64,000 nt of DNA from Syntrophotaleaceae bacterium (GCA_041390365.1 JAWKQB010000001.1:1488001-1552000), one strand, 5' to 3'; counted from the first letter of the stretch, positions 1 to 8,268 are shown. The notes: a model not told the origin generated them from the letters alone. Made by a program: numbers and translations.

Positions 1-606
1 ATCAGCCTGTCCGGCGGACCCGGCTATCATGATATCTTCGACCCTCAGGGCGGATTCACCAAGGGAGCCCAGGTAATCGCCCTGCAGGGGGAACTGCGCT
101 ATTATCCCGAAAAAAACAGGATCGAACTGGAGCGCTTCGATATCCTCGATATTCTCAGCCTTTCGCCCTGGAACCGTTTTTTGCATCCGGTTTCGTGGAA
201 ATTGGCCCTGGGGCTCCGACGGAAACATCGGGAGGCTTCCGACCGGCTGCTCCTGGGGGCGGTCGATACCGGCTTTGGAATTCACCGTGAATTGTCGCCT
301 CGAACCTCGGCGCACCTGTTCGCCGAGGGCACTCTGGAGGTGAGCGACCGTCTCGAAAATTTCGCGGCGCCCGGAATCGGTCCCGGGATCGGGCTGATGC
401 ACGATTTCAGCGATGAATGGCGGAGCGGTCTGTTCGGCCAGGCGCGGTACTTCCCCCTGGATGAATCCCGGATCGACCTCGAAATAACGGCCCGCAACCG
501 GCTGGTATTCGACAATGGGAATATGGTGGGTCTGGACCTGTCCTGGAAACGGCAATTCGACCGCGGTTTTTTCGCTGGCACCCTCTATTTGCGCTGGTTC
601 TTTTGA
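1..606 (+). CDS. DUF4105-like envelope protein, C-terminal part (5' end outside window)
   Basis: The reading frame is open from the first base and ends at TGA 604-606, so about 201 C-terminal residues are present. The visible part contains the sequence LRYYPE, then a segment ending DILSLSPWNRF, then repeated amphipathic strands (GIGPGIGLMHDF, GLFGQARYFPL) and a final aromatic residue in LYLRWFF. An ending with alternating strands and a terminal Phe is typical of outer-membrane beta-barrels. I recognise it as the C-terminal region of DUF4105 (Lnb-like) proteins, whose function is not established. A TTG at 181 is not a credible start because homologous-looking sequence continues upstream. It is convergent with rtcA, with stop codons 8 bases apart and no clear terminator between them. 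Confidence 0.7.
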   Translation: MSLSGGPGYHDIFDPQGGFTKGAQVIALQGELRYYPEKNRIELERFDILDILSLSPWNRFLHPVSWKLALGLRRKHREASDRLLLGAVDTGFGIHRELSPRTSAHLFAEGTLEVSDRLENFAAPGIGPGIGLMHDFSDEWRSGLFGQARYFPLDESRIDLEITARNRLVFDNGNMVGLDLSWKRQFDRGFFAGTLYLRWFF

Positions 607-614
607 GCTCCGGA

Positions 615-1640
615 TCAGGCCGTTTTCGCCACCCGAATTTCCCAGTCATCAGACCCAAGCTCCCTCATGGTCACCTGAACCGGAAGGAATTCGCAGATAA
701 CCTTGGCATTTGTAGTCAGGTGCGGGGTGGGGGCCAGAGTGCGGAAGCTGCCGCTGCCGGCGAGGGCCAACGGCAGCAGCAGCTGATCGGCCAGATGGGG
801 ACCGACCGGAACGGCGGCACGAAGAAACCGTTCCACCTCAAGCACGGCATTTTCGGCAACATTTTCCGCTCGAACGCCGCGTGCGCCAAAACCGCTGAAA
901 ACCTCCGTGACATTGTTCCACGCAATTTCGAGCAGAAGAACATTACCGGGGCCGAAAGCAGGGTCCGTCTCCTCGACTATGCACCGTTCTTCATCCCACC
1001 CAAGGCGGGTTCGCACCACCTCCAGCTCCCGTTCGGCAATATGCCGGGGCAGTCCCGCCACGACCGCCCGGGCCGATCTCTCCAAGCCGGGGCCGCGATT
1101 CCGCAACTCCATCGGCACCAACTGGGAAACCGGTTCCACGGACAGGATGAATTTCCCCCCTCCGGCAGGGAAAAATCCGGGGCGGACCATTTCCGCCGTC
1201 AATTTGGGGCCCATCTTTTGGAGGAGAGGGAGAAAGGACCTGGCCAGAAAATCGAAGGGCGGGGCGTGAGGATTATGGGTCCCTCCATCCAGAACCAGTT
1301 GCGAGGGGCTGTCGGCTGTCAACAGGGCGGGCAGTACGGTCTGCAGCACGAGAGTGGAACTTCCGGCGGTGCCGACGGAAAAATGATAGCTGCCCGGTAC
1401 GACCCTTTCAGGATGAAATTCCAGTCGCAGCGAGCCGGATTTGACCCCCTCGACCCGAGCCCAACCGACCGCTGCAGCCGCTTCCACCGCCGTCAGATGC
1501 TGGCGCATGAGACCGGGCTTTTTGCGCCGGGCACGAATGTTTTCGATGCGGAAAGGCTGACCTGTCACCAGGGACAGGGCCAGGGAAGAACGCAGGATCT
1601 GTCCTCCCCCCTCCCCCAGAGAACCGTCGATAACGATCAT
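615..1640 (-). CDS. rtcA: RNA 3'-terminal phosphate cyclase
   Basis: The 341-residue protein matches the RtcA family in length and motifs. It catalyses ATP-dependent conversion of an RNA 3'-phosphate to a 2',3'-cyclic phosphate through a covalent enzyme-AMP intermediate. Visible hallmarks are the N-terminal DGSLGEGGGQILR motif, the RxxRxxPGLxxQH segment (residues about 38-48), the glycine-rich PAGGGKF stretch, and the C-terminal HLADQLLLPLALAG block. The next histidine (H307, context TPHLTTN) is at the position of the adenylylated His309 of the E. coli enzyme. The ATG at 1640 is the conserved family start. No rtcB or rtcR is visible nearby, so it stands alone, unlike the E. coli rtcBA operon. 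Confidence 0.95.
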   Translation of the reverse strand: MIVIDGSLGEGGGQILRSSLALSLVTGQPFRIENIRARRKKPGLMRQHLTAVEAAAAVGWARVEGVKSGSLRLEFHPERVVPGSYHFSVGTAGSSTLVLQTVLPALLTADSPSQLVLDGGTHNPHAPPFDFLARSFLPLLQKMGPKLTAEMVRPGFFPAGGGKFILSVEPVSQLVPMELRNRGPGLERSARAVVAGLPRHIAERELEVVRTRLGWDEERCIVEETDPAFGPGNVLLLEIAWNNVTEVFSGFGARGVRAENVAENAVLEVERFLRAAVPVGPHLADQLLLPLALAGSGSFRTLAPTPHLTTNAKVICEFLPVQVTMRELGSDDWEIRVAKTA

Positions 1641-1886
1641 TTGTTTCTCCCGTCTATCGAAATCGGATGTTCAGTATCTTTTGTTCGGAAATCCGTGTAT
1701 GCTTGCTGGGTACGCTCCTGGAACCAACATCGCCCTTCAGACCGTACGGAGATGACGTTACGGAGTGAAGAAAAGAGATCGGCCCTCGTGCCGGGTTTTT
1801 CAGGCACGTCACCATTCAAGCCTGCCCCGTAGATTCCAGCGATCTCCCTGGTTTTTTATTGGCTAGCCAAGCAAGGGAGGTCCACC

Positions 1887-2291
1887 ATGCAAAGCATCAC
1901 GCCTTCGACCGGTGACCCTATCAAAGCCCGCTGCACAAAATGTCGCAAGAACACTGACCATGTCGTGATCACTATGAGTGAAGAAGGCCCTGTCAATGTT
2001 CAGTGCAAGATCTGCAGTCGGCAGCACCACTATCGGCCACCCACCGCGGAGAAAAAACCTGCCGTGCGACAAAGTGTACAGCCCCGAGATGCCGAGTGCA
2101 AAGAGTGGCAAGACCTGCGTCCAAGGTTGAACGGCTCCGCGGCGACGGACTACTCCATGACCTCTTCTTACAAGGTCAAAGATCTGATTGACCATCCCGT
2201 TTTCGGCATCGGTATTGTACAGCGGGTGGCCGGGCCACAAAAGATTGAGGTCCTTTTTGAGGCCGGCAAAAAAATGATGCGCTGTAAATAG
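1887..2291 (+). CDS. Zinc-ribbon protein with C-terminal FGxGxV domain (paralogue A)
   Basis: A 134-residue protein starting at ATG 1887 behind a good ribosome site (AAGGGAGG, 6 bases upstream). The N-terminus has two CxxC pairs (CTKC near residue 16 and CKIC near 47), which predicts a zinc ribbon. The middle is polar. The C-terminus has a small beta-rich domain with HPVFGIGIVQRV and GPQKIEVLFEAGKKM. The same arrangement occurs in the minus-strand gene 4495-4959, so the two are paralogues. The C-terminal part resembles the Tudor-like fold of CarD/DUF3553 families, which suggests a nucleic-acid or RNA polymerase contact, but this is inference. A 72-codon CxxC gene follows 38 bases downstream on the same strand. 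Confidence 0.7.
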   Translation: MQSITPSTGDPIKARCTKCRKNTDHVVITMSEEGPVNVQCKICSRQHHYRPPTAEKKPAVRQSVQPRDAECKEWQDLRPRLNGSAATDYSMTSSYKVKDLIDHPVFGIGIVQRVAGPQKIEVLFEAGKKMMRCK

Positions 2292-2329
2292 CCGGCCCAA
2301 ACGAATTTTGCTGAACCAAGTGGAAAGAG

Positions 2330-2548
2330 ATGAAAATGAAAAGTTGCGATCTTTGTGAAGAGCAATCGAAGAAAACGCGTAATGGAAAGCCACATGAATA
2401 CTTGATAAAAGTAGATGAGCTTCGCATGTTCAAAGGGAAAAATCCCCAAGGCTACGAGGAGCAGGATTATCAGTGCCTGACATGCAAGTCAAAATTTACC
2501 CGGAGTACTAATAAAAACGATCTGGCATGGACCCTCTGGCAAGGGTGA
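2330..2548 (+). CDS. Small CxxC zinc-binding-like protein, unknown function
   Basis: A 72-residue protein with CDLC near the N-terminus and CLTC near residue 49, a spacing that would make a single zinc knuckle or ribbon. It is lysine-rich and has no signal peptide or membrane segment. The start at ATG 2330 is preceded by GAAAGAG. A second in-frame ATG lies two codons later. It probably shares a transcript with the zinc-ribbon gene 38 bases upstream. A weak hairpin (ACCCT/AGGGT, 2531-2546) followed by six T residues at 2552-2557 may end the transcript. I do not recognise the family. Confidence 0.55.
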   Translation: MKMKSCDLCEEQSKKTRNGKPHEYLIKVDELRMFKGKNPQGYEEQDYQCLTCKSKFTRSTNKNDLAWTLWQG

Positions 2549-2619
2549 TTGTTTTTTCGTAATGCTCAAGAGAGACGTCAGGGAGAGGGCGATTTCCTGC
2601 CAGGGATTCCGCCCTTTTC

Positions 2620-3705
2620 CTATACGGCCTCCACGGATGAACGGTCAGTCGTCTTCCCACAACTTTTGAGCCAGCACTCAAAGCGATCCCTCGGCCTCCT
2701 GGATAAAATCCGGCCGAAGGTTTCAGGGTTGTGGAGATACAAGCAGTGCCGAATCGAGGTGTAGGGACTAAAGGTGCTTTCAGGGTTTTCCATCATGAAG
2801 TCATCGCGGTAATCTCTTACGTTTTTCAAATTCTCGATCAGGCTTTTATGCAGATCCCCCTTTTGAAAACCGCTGTCAAACTTCAGAATGTTCTGGACGA
2901 AGTCGTCGACTTTAATGTCCTCAAAATCGAACTCCTTGAAAAAATGGCCCGCAACACGCAGAAAATTAAAGGCATTAAGCGCTTTTCCGCTGGCCGCAGT
3001 CGGCATTCTACCGGCTGCTTCATCATTCTCGGCAAACGAATCGCCAGCCAGGCCCATCGTTGCCTGCTCCAGCAGTTCCATGGTGGCGTTACGGATTTCC
3101 TTGAATTCCCGGTCGGCCAGTTCAAACAGAGCCGAGAGCAGATTGATCCTGCGCTTGAGATCATTGGGGATCGATTTTTTATATTTGATTTTGTGGTCCA
3201 ACACACTCCAGGCATCCTGGATCAAGGACCTGATCTGCACTTCGAAGGGGCGGCCTGAGTACTGCTGGGGCTCCTCGCTTGGGGCCAGGTCCATATGCAG
3301 CCCCTTGTATCCAAAGGAATCTTCGGTACTCTCAACGGCCGAAATCTTGTCGGTGACATCAATGACCTTGAAGTGCCCCTTCAACACCTCCGACAGCACG
3401 GCGATCTGGTCTTCGTAGAGGCAGACGATGCGGATGCCCACCAGGTCGGAAATGTAGTCCTTGATCTCATAGGGCTGTTCATCGGCTTCGAGTTTACTTA
3501 AATATTTGCGTTGAAACTTTTTTATGCACTCCTCTTTGTCCTTGACCCGCCCCTCGATTTTCGTCACCTCGCCGACATCGGAATCCTTCAAAAGGGATTG
3601 GATGGCGCAGATATAGGCGTTTTGGGCCTCCTCAAAAAGGTGCCGGTTGTTATCGTAATATTTCATGAAATGGTGTCGTTCAAGATCGAAATCCAGAGAG
3701 GCCAA
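2620..3705 (-). CDS. RelA/SpoT-domain protein, synthetase-only (p)ppGpp synthetase candidate
   Basis: The RelA/SpoT nucleotidyltransferase domain occupies roughly residues 30-190: DLVGIRIVCLYEDQ, then SFGYKGLHMDL, then FEVQIRSLIQDAWSVLDHKIKYK, all characteristic of (p)ppGpp synthetases. There is no HD hydrolase domain before it and no TGS or ACT domain after it, so it is not a long RelA/SpoT. At about 361 residues it is longer than typical small alarmone synthetases (about 210-260), with an extra C-terminal half of unknown role. Start: the TTG at 3711 directly abuts the Shine-Dalgarno AAGGAAGGAG, so the TTG at 3705, six bases from it, is more likely; an ATG 13 codons later has no good site. 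Activity is inferred. Confidence 0.85.
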   Translation of the reverse strand: MASLDFDLERHHFMKYYDNNRHLFEEAQNAYICAIQSLLKDSDVGEVTKIEGRVKDKEECIKKFQRKYLSKLEADEQPYEIKDYISDLVGIRIVCLYEDQIAVLSEVLKGHFKVIDVTDKISAVESTEDSFGYKGLHMDLAPSEEPQQYSGRPFEVQIRSLIQDAWSVLDHKIKYKKSIPNDLKRRINLLSALFELADREFKEIRNATMELLEQATMGLAGDSFAENDEAAGRMPTAASGKALNAFNFLRVAGHFFKEFDFEDIKVDDFVQNILKFDSGFQKGDLHKSLIENLKNVRDYRDDFMMENPESTFSPYTSIRHCLYLHNPETFGRILSRRPRDRFECWLKSCGKTTDRSSVEAV

Positions 3706-3823
3706 AGGCAACTCCTTCCTTTAGATAAGGGATAGTGGATGGAAACAGGAGATCAGAGAGGCTGTGACAGGAGAAAGGAGGCTTGTTGCAGGGTAGGTGT
3801 TCAGCAAGAGATTGAGAAAATTC

Positions 3824-3955
3824 TTACCCGTTATCCTTCTCTGGAGATTGCTCGGTACTCTCCCCCTGTTTGCGCTCTCTCTTTTCTTCCTTCTTCGCTT
3901 TTCTGGCCAGTTCCTTCTGGCGCTTCTCGTATCCGTAATTAAGTTTTCTTGCCAT
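3824..3955 (-). CDS. Very small basic protein downstream of cspA
   Basis: A 43-residue protein starting MARKLNYGYEKRQKELARKA and continuing with a Lys/Glu/Arg-rich helix. The ATG at 3955 has an AAAGGTGAG ribosome site. Longer in-frame upstream extensions have no such site and read through the cspA terminator, so they are rejected. I recall similar tiny proteins beside cold-shock genes in other proteobacteria, without a known function. The composition suggests a charged helix that could bind nucleic acid, which is inference. It lies after the terminator of cspA, so it may have its own promoter. Confidence 0.6.
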   Translation of the reverse strand: MARKLNYGYEKRQKELARKAKKEEKRERKQGESTEQSPEKDNG

Positions 3956-3991
3956 TTTCTCACCTTTCTTTTCTGCGGATGTGAACAGTAA

Positions 3992-4021
3992 AAAATCAAA
4001 AAACCCCGCCTCACGGCGGGG
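3992..4021 (-). terminator. Rho-independent terminator after cspA
   Basis: On the minus strand, CCCCGCC pairs with GGCGGGG around a four-base loop (4004-4021) and is followed by TTTTTTGATTTTTT. It lies 65 bases after the cspA stop. Confidence 0.85.
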
Positions 4022-4085
4022 CCTTTTGGAATTAACCATGAATTTCTGCGACAGGCAGCAACCCGCGCCGCAAGGTCGATCGCGT

Positions 4086-4286
4086 TTAAATCTTCCGAAC
4101 GTTAGAAGACTGCGGACCTTTTTGTCCTTGGGAGACATCGAAGCTCACACGGTCTCCTTCAGCCAGGGACTTGAAACCCTCACCCTGAACAGCGGAGAAA
4201 TGAACGAATACGTCCGGTCCGTTGTCCTGCTCGATAAAGCCGAAACCTTTTGCGTCATTGAACCACTTGACAGTACCTTGTGCCAT
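4086..4286 (-). CDS. cspA: Cold-shock domain protein
   Basis: A 66-residue CspA-family RNA chaperone. Both RNA-binding motifs are intact: RNP1 as KGFGFI and RNP2 as VFVHFS. The family start MAQGTVKWFNDAKGFGFI fixes the ATG at 4286, with AAAGGA upstream. Proteins of this family bind single-stranded RNA and melt secondary structure. The 5' side contains a strong hairpin with a T-tract (4350-4381), which separates it from the zinc-ribbon gene upstream or could act within its leader. A clear terminator follows. I use cspA as a family name, because paralogue assignment is not possible from one window. Confidence 0.93.
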   Translation of the reverse strand: MAQGTVKWFNDAKGFGFIEQDNGPDVFVHFSAVQGEGFKSLAEGDRVSFDVSQGQKGPQSSNVRKI

Positions 4287-4349
4287 TTTTCGAATCCTTT
4301 GATCCCTGCTGGGAATCCTGATTGGTGGTGCAATTTGTGCCCTTTGCAA

Positions 4350-4381
4350 TAAAAAACACACAACCGAAGGGATTGTGTGTT
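4350..4381 (-). terminator. Rho-independent terminator upstream of cspA
   Basis: Minus strand: AACACACAA pairs perfectly with TTGTGTGTT around a nine-base loop, and the descending arm runs into TTTTTT. It is 114 bases after the stop of the zinc-ribbon gene 4495-4959 and 64 bases before the cspA start. It either terminates the former or attenuates a longer cspA leader. Confidence 0.75.
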
Positions 4382-4494
4382 GTTCCAAACTGACGAACTG
4401 TCAATTGGTCGGGCAACTGAAATTGTACACACACTGCTTAAGTTGCTAGAACTTACCATGGACCCGATTGGAACGCAAGGTCTGAAAAGAAAAA

Positions 4495-4959
4495 TTAATA
4501 AACATCTTTTTCGGCAGACGCAGGTTTCTGGCAGCAAAGGAGCTTCTTGCCTTCCTGAAAAAGAACCTCGATCTTGCAAGGCCCGGTTTGGCGGGTAACC
4601 AGGCCCAGTCCGAAGGAAAGGTGCTGCACCAGGTCCCGGACATGATACGTGCCGGCCATGCAGTAGGGGACGGCCTTTTCCGTCTGCATGCCCGGTCGAA
4701 GGGAGGCCCATTCCTTTCGTTCGCATGCAGTCTGCGCCGCCCGTGTTCGGGACGAAAGGGGCGCATCCTTGCGGGCGGTCTTCTGTGCCTTGGACGCTTT
4801 TGCCCTTTGATAAATCCGGCTATTCTGGCAGACGTTGCACCGAATGCGGAGGGTCCCTTCATCGACGATCTCAACGACGGTCTGGTTCTGTGCCTTCTTG
4901 CAGCTCGGGCAGCGTGCTTTGACAATATCCTCGACGGTCAGTTCCTTACTGCTAGTCAT
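4495..4959 (-). CDS. Zinc-ribbon protein with C-terminal FGxGxV domain (paralogue B)
   Basis: A 154-residue paralogue of the protein at 1887-2291. It has CPSC and CNVC pairs in the first 45 residues, a basic Lys/Arg/Ala linker, and a C-terminal domain with HLSFGLGLVTRQ and GPCKIEVLFQEGKKLL. The ATG at 4959 has AAAAGGA six bases upstream and aligns with the start of the paralogue. An ATG at 5073 in the same frame would add a proline-rich N-terminus absent from the paralogue and is less likely, though a purine-rich stretch precedes it. Function unknown. Zinc-dependent nucleic-acid or polymerase binding is a guess from the ribbon plus the Tudor-like tail. Confidence 0.7.
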   Translation of the reverse strand: MTSSKELTVEDIVKARCPSCKKAQNQTVVEIVDEGTLRIRCNVCQNSRIYQRAKASKAQKTARKDAPLSSRTRAAQTACERKEWASLRPGMQTEKAVPYCMAGTYHVRDLVQHLSFGLGLVTRQTGPCKIEVLFQEGKKLLCCQKPASAEKDVY

Positions 4960-5125
4960 CGCATGTCCTTTTGGTACAGCAGCACCGGCGGTAGAAAGAT
5001 CGAAACCCGGGAATGGAATTTCGAACGGCACGCCCGGCAGGTTAAAAGAATTATATCTTCTTTTTCGCGCCATATGGCCGCCCCCCTCTTTTCAGTACGC
5101 AGTGCAAATTGCTTCACCATATCTA

Positions 5126-6733
5126 TTAATCAAGTTTCAGGTCATTGTGAAAGAAATCATCAATAGCTGAGAAAAGTTCCGACATCTTGATGGGCTTGAC
5201 CAGAACCCGATCCATGCCTGAAGCCAGGCATTCTTCCTTGATTTCACGTCTCACGTGGGCAGTAAGACCGATGATATATGGGCGCTTGTCCCCCTCCTGG
5301 ACTTTTTCACGGATGCTGCGGGTGGCTTCCATCCCGTTCATACCCGGCATCTGCAGGTCCATGAGGATGATGTCAAAATTTCCTGTCTCCCATTTTTTCA
5401 AGGCGTCGCCCCCGTTTTCGGCAGACTCCACCTTCAACCCCCGCTTCTCCAGCATCATCGCGATCATTTCCCGGATCATCGGCTCATCGTCCACCAACAG
5501 GATCCGGAGACTGTCGAGTTGCTGTTTGTTGTCACATTCGTCAAATTTTTCTCTGGCAGGTTCAGGCTTGGGTTCAGTCACAGCTTTATAGGGGAGGGTG
5601 AAGGAAAAGAGGCTTCCTTTTCCCACATGACTCCGCACTGAAATCTCACCACCCATCAGTTCGACCAGTCCTTTGCAGATAGCCAGCCCCAGACCGCTGC
5701 CTCCATGCTGGCGATGAAAGGACATATCCACCTGGCTGAAGCTTTTGAAGAGCAGGTGCTGCTTTTCCTCGGGAATGCCAATCCCGGTATCGGCTACCGA
5801 AAACTCCAGAAAGTTTGCGCAAGGCCGAACGCTGACCCGAACCTCTCCCTCGGGGGTGAACTTGACGGCGTTGCTGATCAAATTGATAAGCACTTGTCCC
5901 ACGCGGTTCCGGTCCCCGACCACCTTTTCAGGGGTATCCGTCGTCACCTTCATATTCAGCTTCAGGTTCTTTTCACCGGCCGGAAGAGTAAACATCTCCA
6001 ACGCTTCCCGCAGGCAATCGCGAAGGTCGAAAGGCTCTTGCTCGATCTCCACTTTTCGAGCCTCGATGCGCGAGAAATCGAGGATGTCGTCGATCAGGTT
6101 GCGCAGACGATGAGCTGAAGCATCGGCCATGCTCAAAAGGTGACGTCGATCGGGATTGCGGTCGGTCTGCAGCAGATGTTCGATGGCGGCCATGAAGACC
6201 GTCATTGGAGTACGGATCTCATGGGACATGCTGGCCAAAAATTCGCTCTTGGCCCGGTTGGCCTCCTCGGCCACATTTTTGGCCTTGTCCAGCATGTCCA
6301 GATGATGACGGGTCTGATATTGTCGCTGCCGCTCCCGCAGAACCGCCCGAGCGGCACTGACCAGCATGGATGTTTTGGTGGGGCGCTCCAGCAGCAGGAC
6401 GTTGCCCAAAGCTTCCAGGGCATGCTGTACCCGTGCAGAATGCTCACCTTTCAGGGTCAAAAACATGATGGGAAGATCCGACCATGCAGGTTGCTCATCC
6501 AGAAACCGCAGCAAAGCCTTCGCGCCCTCACCGCCAAAGAACTCCTCGGCAATGAGCGCTCCTCCGGCGCCCTCCCTGAGTTGCCGGCAAAGCTCGTAAA
6601 GATCGGCGCAGGGAAGGCAGGAGATGCCATTGCTTTCCAGGATCTGACAGGTAAGACGGGCATCCTTGGACGTCGGGGTGAGAACCAGAAGCCTTAATTC
6701 CTGTTCATTTGCATGAAAATGTTCAGTCAGCAT
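5126..6733 (-). CDS. Hybrid histidine kinase with N-terminal pseudo-receiver
   Basis: 535 residues, cytosolic, with no membrane segment. Residues about 12-135 have a receiver-like fold pattern but carry ALIAEE where a phospho-accepting Asp is expected, so it is a pseudo-receiver. A short coiled segment leads to HisKA with the MSHEIRTP box (H171), then an HATPase domain with N, G1 (DTGIGIPEEK) and G2 (GGSGLGLAI) boxes, then a C-terminal receiver with the DD pair and D459 in ILMDLQMP. Its kinase core closely resembles that of the kinase at 28815-30860 (both have MSHEIRTPMTVFMAAIE), so the two are recent paralogues. The ATG overlaps the stop of the KaiC-like gene (ATGCTGACTGA), indicating translational coupling. 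Confidence 0.92.
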   Translation of the reverse strand: MLTEHFHANEQELRLLVLTPTSKDARLTCQILESNGISCLPCADLYELCRQLREGAGGALIAEEFFGGEGAKALLRFLDEQPAWSDLPIMFLTLKGEHSARVQHALEALGNVLLLERPTKTSMLVSAARAVLRERQRQYQTRHHLDMLDKAKNVAEEANRAKSEFLASMSHEIRTPMTVFMAAIEHLLQTDRNPDRRHLLSMADASAHRLRNLIDDILDFSRIEARKVEIEQEPFDLRDCLREALEMFTLPAGEKNLKLNMKVTTDTPEKVVGDRNRVGQVLINLISNAVKFTPEGEVRVSVRPCANFLEFSVADTGIGIPEEKQHLLFKSFSQVDMSFHRQHGGSGLGLAICKGLVELMGGEISVRSHVGKGSLFSFTLPYKAVTEPKPEPAREKFDECDNKQQLDSLRILLVDDEPMIREMIAMMLEKRGLKVESAENGGDALKKWETGNFDIILMDLQMPGMNGMEATRSIREKVQEGDKRPYIIGLTAHVRREIKEECLASGMDRVLVKPIKMSELFSAIDDFFHNDLKLD

Positions 6734-8216
6734 CGCTATCCATCAAAGGGTCTTGCCCCCCTCTGAAAATCGGATTTCCTTGCAACACGCCCTGGAATTG
6801 ACGCAGGGGCTCACCGATGCGGATTCCCCCGCTGGTGATCTTTATTTCCCGAATCGTTCTTTCGTGGGAACCCGTGCGCTTCTTCACCACGGAAACCGCC
6901 TGGCGGACTTCTCCCTGGCTTTCGAAATAGCGCAGCAGAATGACGGCATCGGAGAGGTAGCTCACATCCACCGGTGCCGCTGTGTCCGCCCCTACCAGCC
7001 CATGCTGGGCCACGATAAGCAGAGTGGTAACCCCCATCTGTCCCAGGTAGGTCAGCAGTTCGTGGAGCTGGGTGACGAGGAAGCGCTCCTCGGGCATTGC
7101 ATTCAGATAACCGTTAAGGCTGTCGATGACGATCAGACAAGCCTTGTCCTTCTCAACAGCCTTGCGGACGGTGGCTGAAAATTCGCCAGGGGAGAGTTCA
7201 GCGGGGTCGATCTGTTGGGAAGAAATCCGACCTGAGTTCAGATGGGCAGAGAAGTCCATTCCCAGACCCCGGGATCGGGCAAGAAAATTTTCCCGACTTT
7301 CGTCAAAATGGAAAAACGCAACCGTTTCGCCCCGTCCTAAGGCCGTAAATGCGTACTGGGTGGCCAGGGAAGATTTGCCCGTGCCGGCCGCGCCGGTCAG
7401 CAGAGTGCTCGTTCCCCGATCAATTCCACCACAAAGCAGGGTGTCGAGTTCCGGAATCCCGCTTTCGACCAATTCCCTCTCGAAACTTCTTTGATGTTCA
7501 AGGGCCACCAATCGGGGGAAGATCTGGAGTCCTCCCTGCTCGATCTTGTAATCGTGGTAGCCACCCTGATATGAGCGGCCACGCATCTTCACGACCTGAA
7601 GGTGACGGCGCTCCCCGCCGAAGGCCGGGAGCTTTCGGAACAGTGACACGACCCCATGGGCTACAGTCTGTACATTGAAGCCCAACCTCTCCCCGGCCTC
7701 ATCCAGCAGCAGGGCCGTGCACCCCCGCCCGGTGAAATGCTGCTTCAGGGCCAGGATCTGGCGCCTGTACCAGAGGGGGTTCTGTGCTACCAGACGCAGT
7801 TCTGCCAGAGAGTCGATAACCAGTCGCCGGGCTCCGAGCCGATCGACCTCCTCAAGAATGCGTCGCATCAGATTGCCCAATTCCACCTCTGAGGAGTGAA
7901 ACATCGTATACTGCTCCTCCGGGCCGACTTCCCCCTCGGAGACGTTGAGCTCGACAACATGCAGCCCCTCCATGGACCAGCCGTGGGATCGGAAAGTGGA
8001 CTCCAATTCATTCAGGGTCTCCGACATGGTCAAATGGAGCACGGTCTCTCCACGCCGTGCACCTTCCAGCAAAAATTGAAGAGCCAGTGTTGTTTTTCCT
8101 GACCCAGGATCCCCTTCCACCAGGTAGAGGCGCTCCGGTTCCAGGCCGCCGTAAAGAATTTCATCCAGTCCGTGGACGCCGGTTCGCAATAAACAGTCCT
8201 TTTCCACATTATCCAT
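6723..8216 (-). CDS. KaiC-like double-domain RecA-family ATPase, diverged active sites
   Basis: 497 residues with two RecA/KaiC domains. Walker A motifs are GDPGSGKT (K41) and GAAGTGKS (K281), each followed by Walker B-like hydrophobic-Asp strands (RLVIDS, CLIVIDS). The paired catalytic glutamates of cyanobacterial KaiC are altered: Ser-Glu in the first domain (LTMSET) and Asp-Glu in the second (FHFDES). At the phosphorylation loop the motif is DVSYLSD, keeping the Ser431 equivalent but with Tyr in place of Thr432. ATG 8216 follows GGGAGCGG. The longer frame to 8294 has no site. It sits between a receiver protein and a hybrid kinase, so it probably relays or modulates a phosphosignal. No kaiB lies next to it. 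Confidence 0.88.
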   Translation of the reverse strand: MDNVEKDCLLRTGVHGLDEILYGGLEPERLYLVEGDPGSGKTTLALQFLLEGARRGETVLHLTMSETLNELESTFRSHGWSMEGLHVVELNVSEGEVGPEEQYTMFHSSEVELGNLMRRILEEVDRLGARRLVIDSLAELRLVAQNPLWYRRQILALKQHFTGRGCTALLLDEAGERLGFNVQTVAHGVVSLFRKLPAFGGERRHLQVVKMRGRSYQGGYHDYKIEQGGLQIFPRLVALEHQRSFERELVESGIPELDTLLCGGIDRGTSTLLTGAAGTGKSSLATQYAFTALGRGETVAFFHFDESRENFLARSRGLGMDFSAHLNSGRISSQQIDPAELSPGEFSATVRKAVEKDKACLIVIDSLNGYLNAMPEERFLVTQLHELLTYLGQMGVTTLLIVAQHGLVGADTAAPVDVSYLSDAVILLRYFESQGEVRQAVSVVKKRTGSHERTIREIKITSGGIRIGEPLRQFQGVLQGNPIFRGGQDPLMDSDAD

Positions 8217-8268
8217 AGCCGCTCCCAAAAAGACCTTAAAGTGGGCACCGATGGTAAAACCGGGGAGA

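Noticed and set aside
603..1832. 409-codon plus-strand open frame opposite rtcA
   Set aside because: Low-complexity translation rich in Gly, Gln and Arg, antisense to rtcA, no ribosome site.
2531..2557. Short hairpin and T-run at the end of the CxxC gene as a terminator
   Set aside because: The stem is only five base pairs and is separated from the T-run by five bases; noted in the gene entry but not listed.
4495..5073. Longer start at 5073 for zinc-ribbon paralogue B
   Set aside because: The added proline-rich N-terminus has no counterpart in paralogue A, and the ATG at 4959 has a well-spaced ribosome site.
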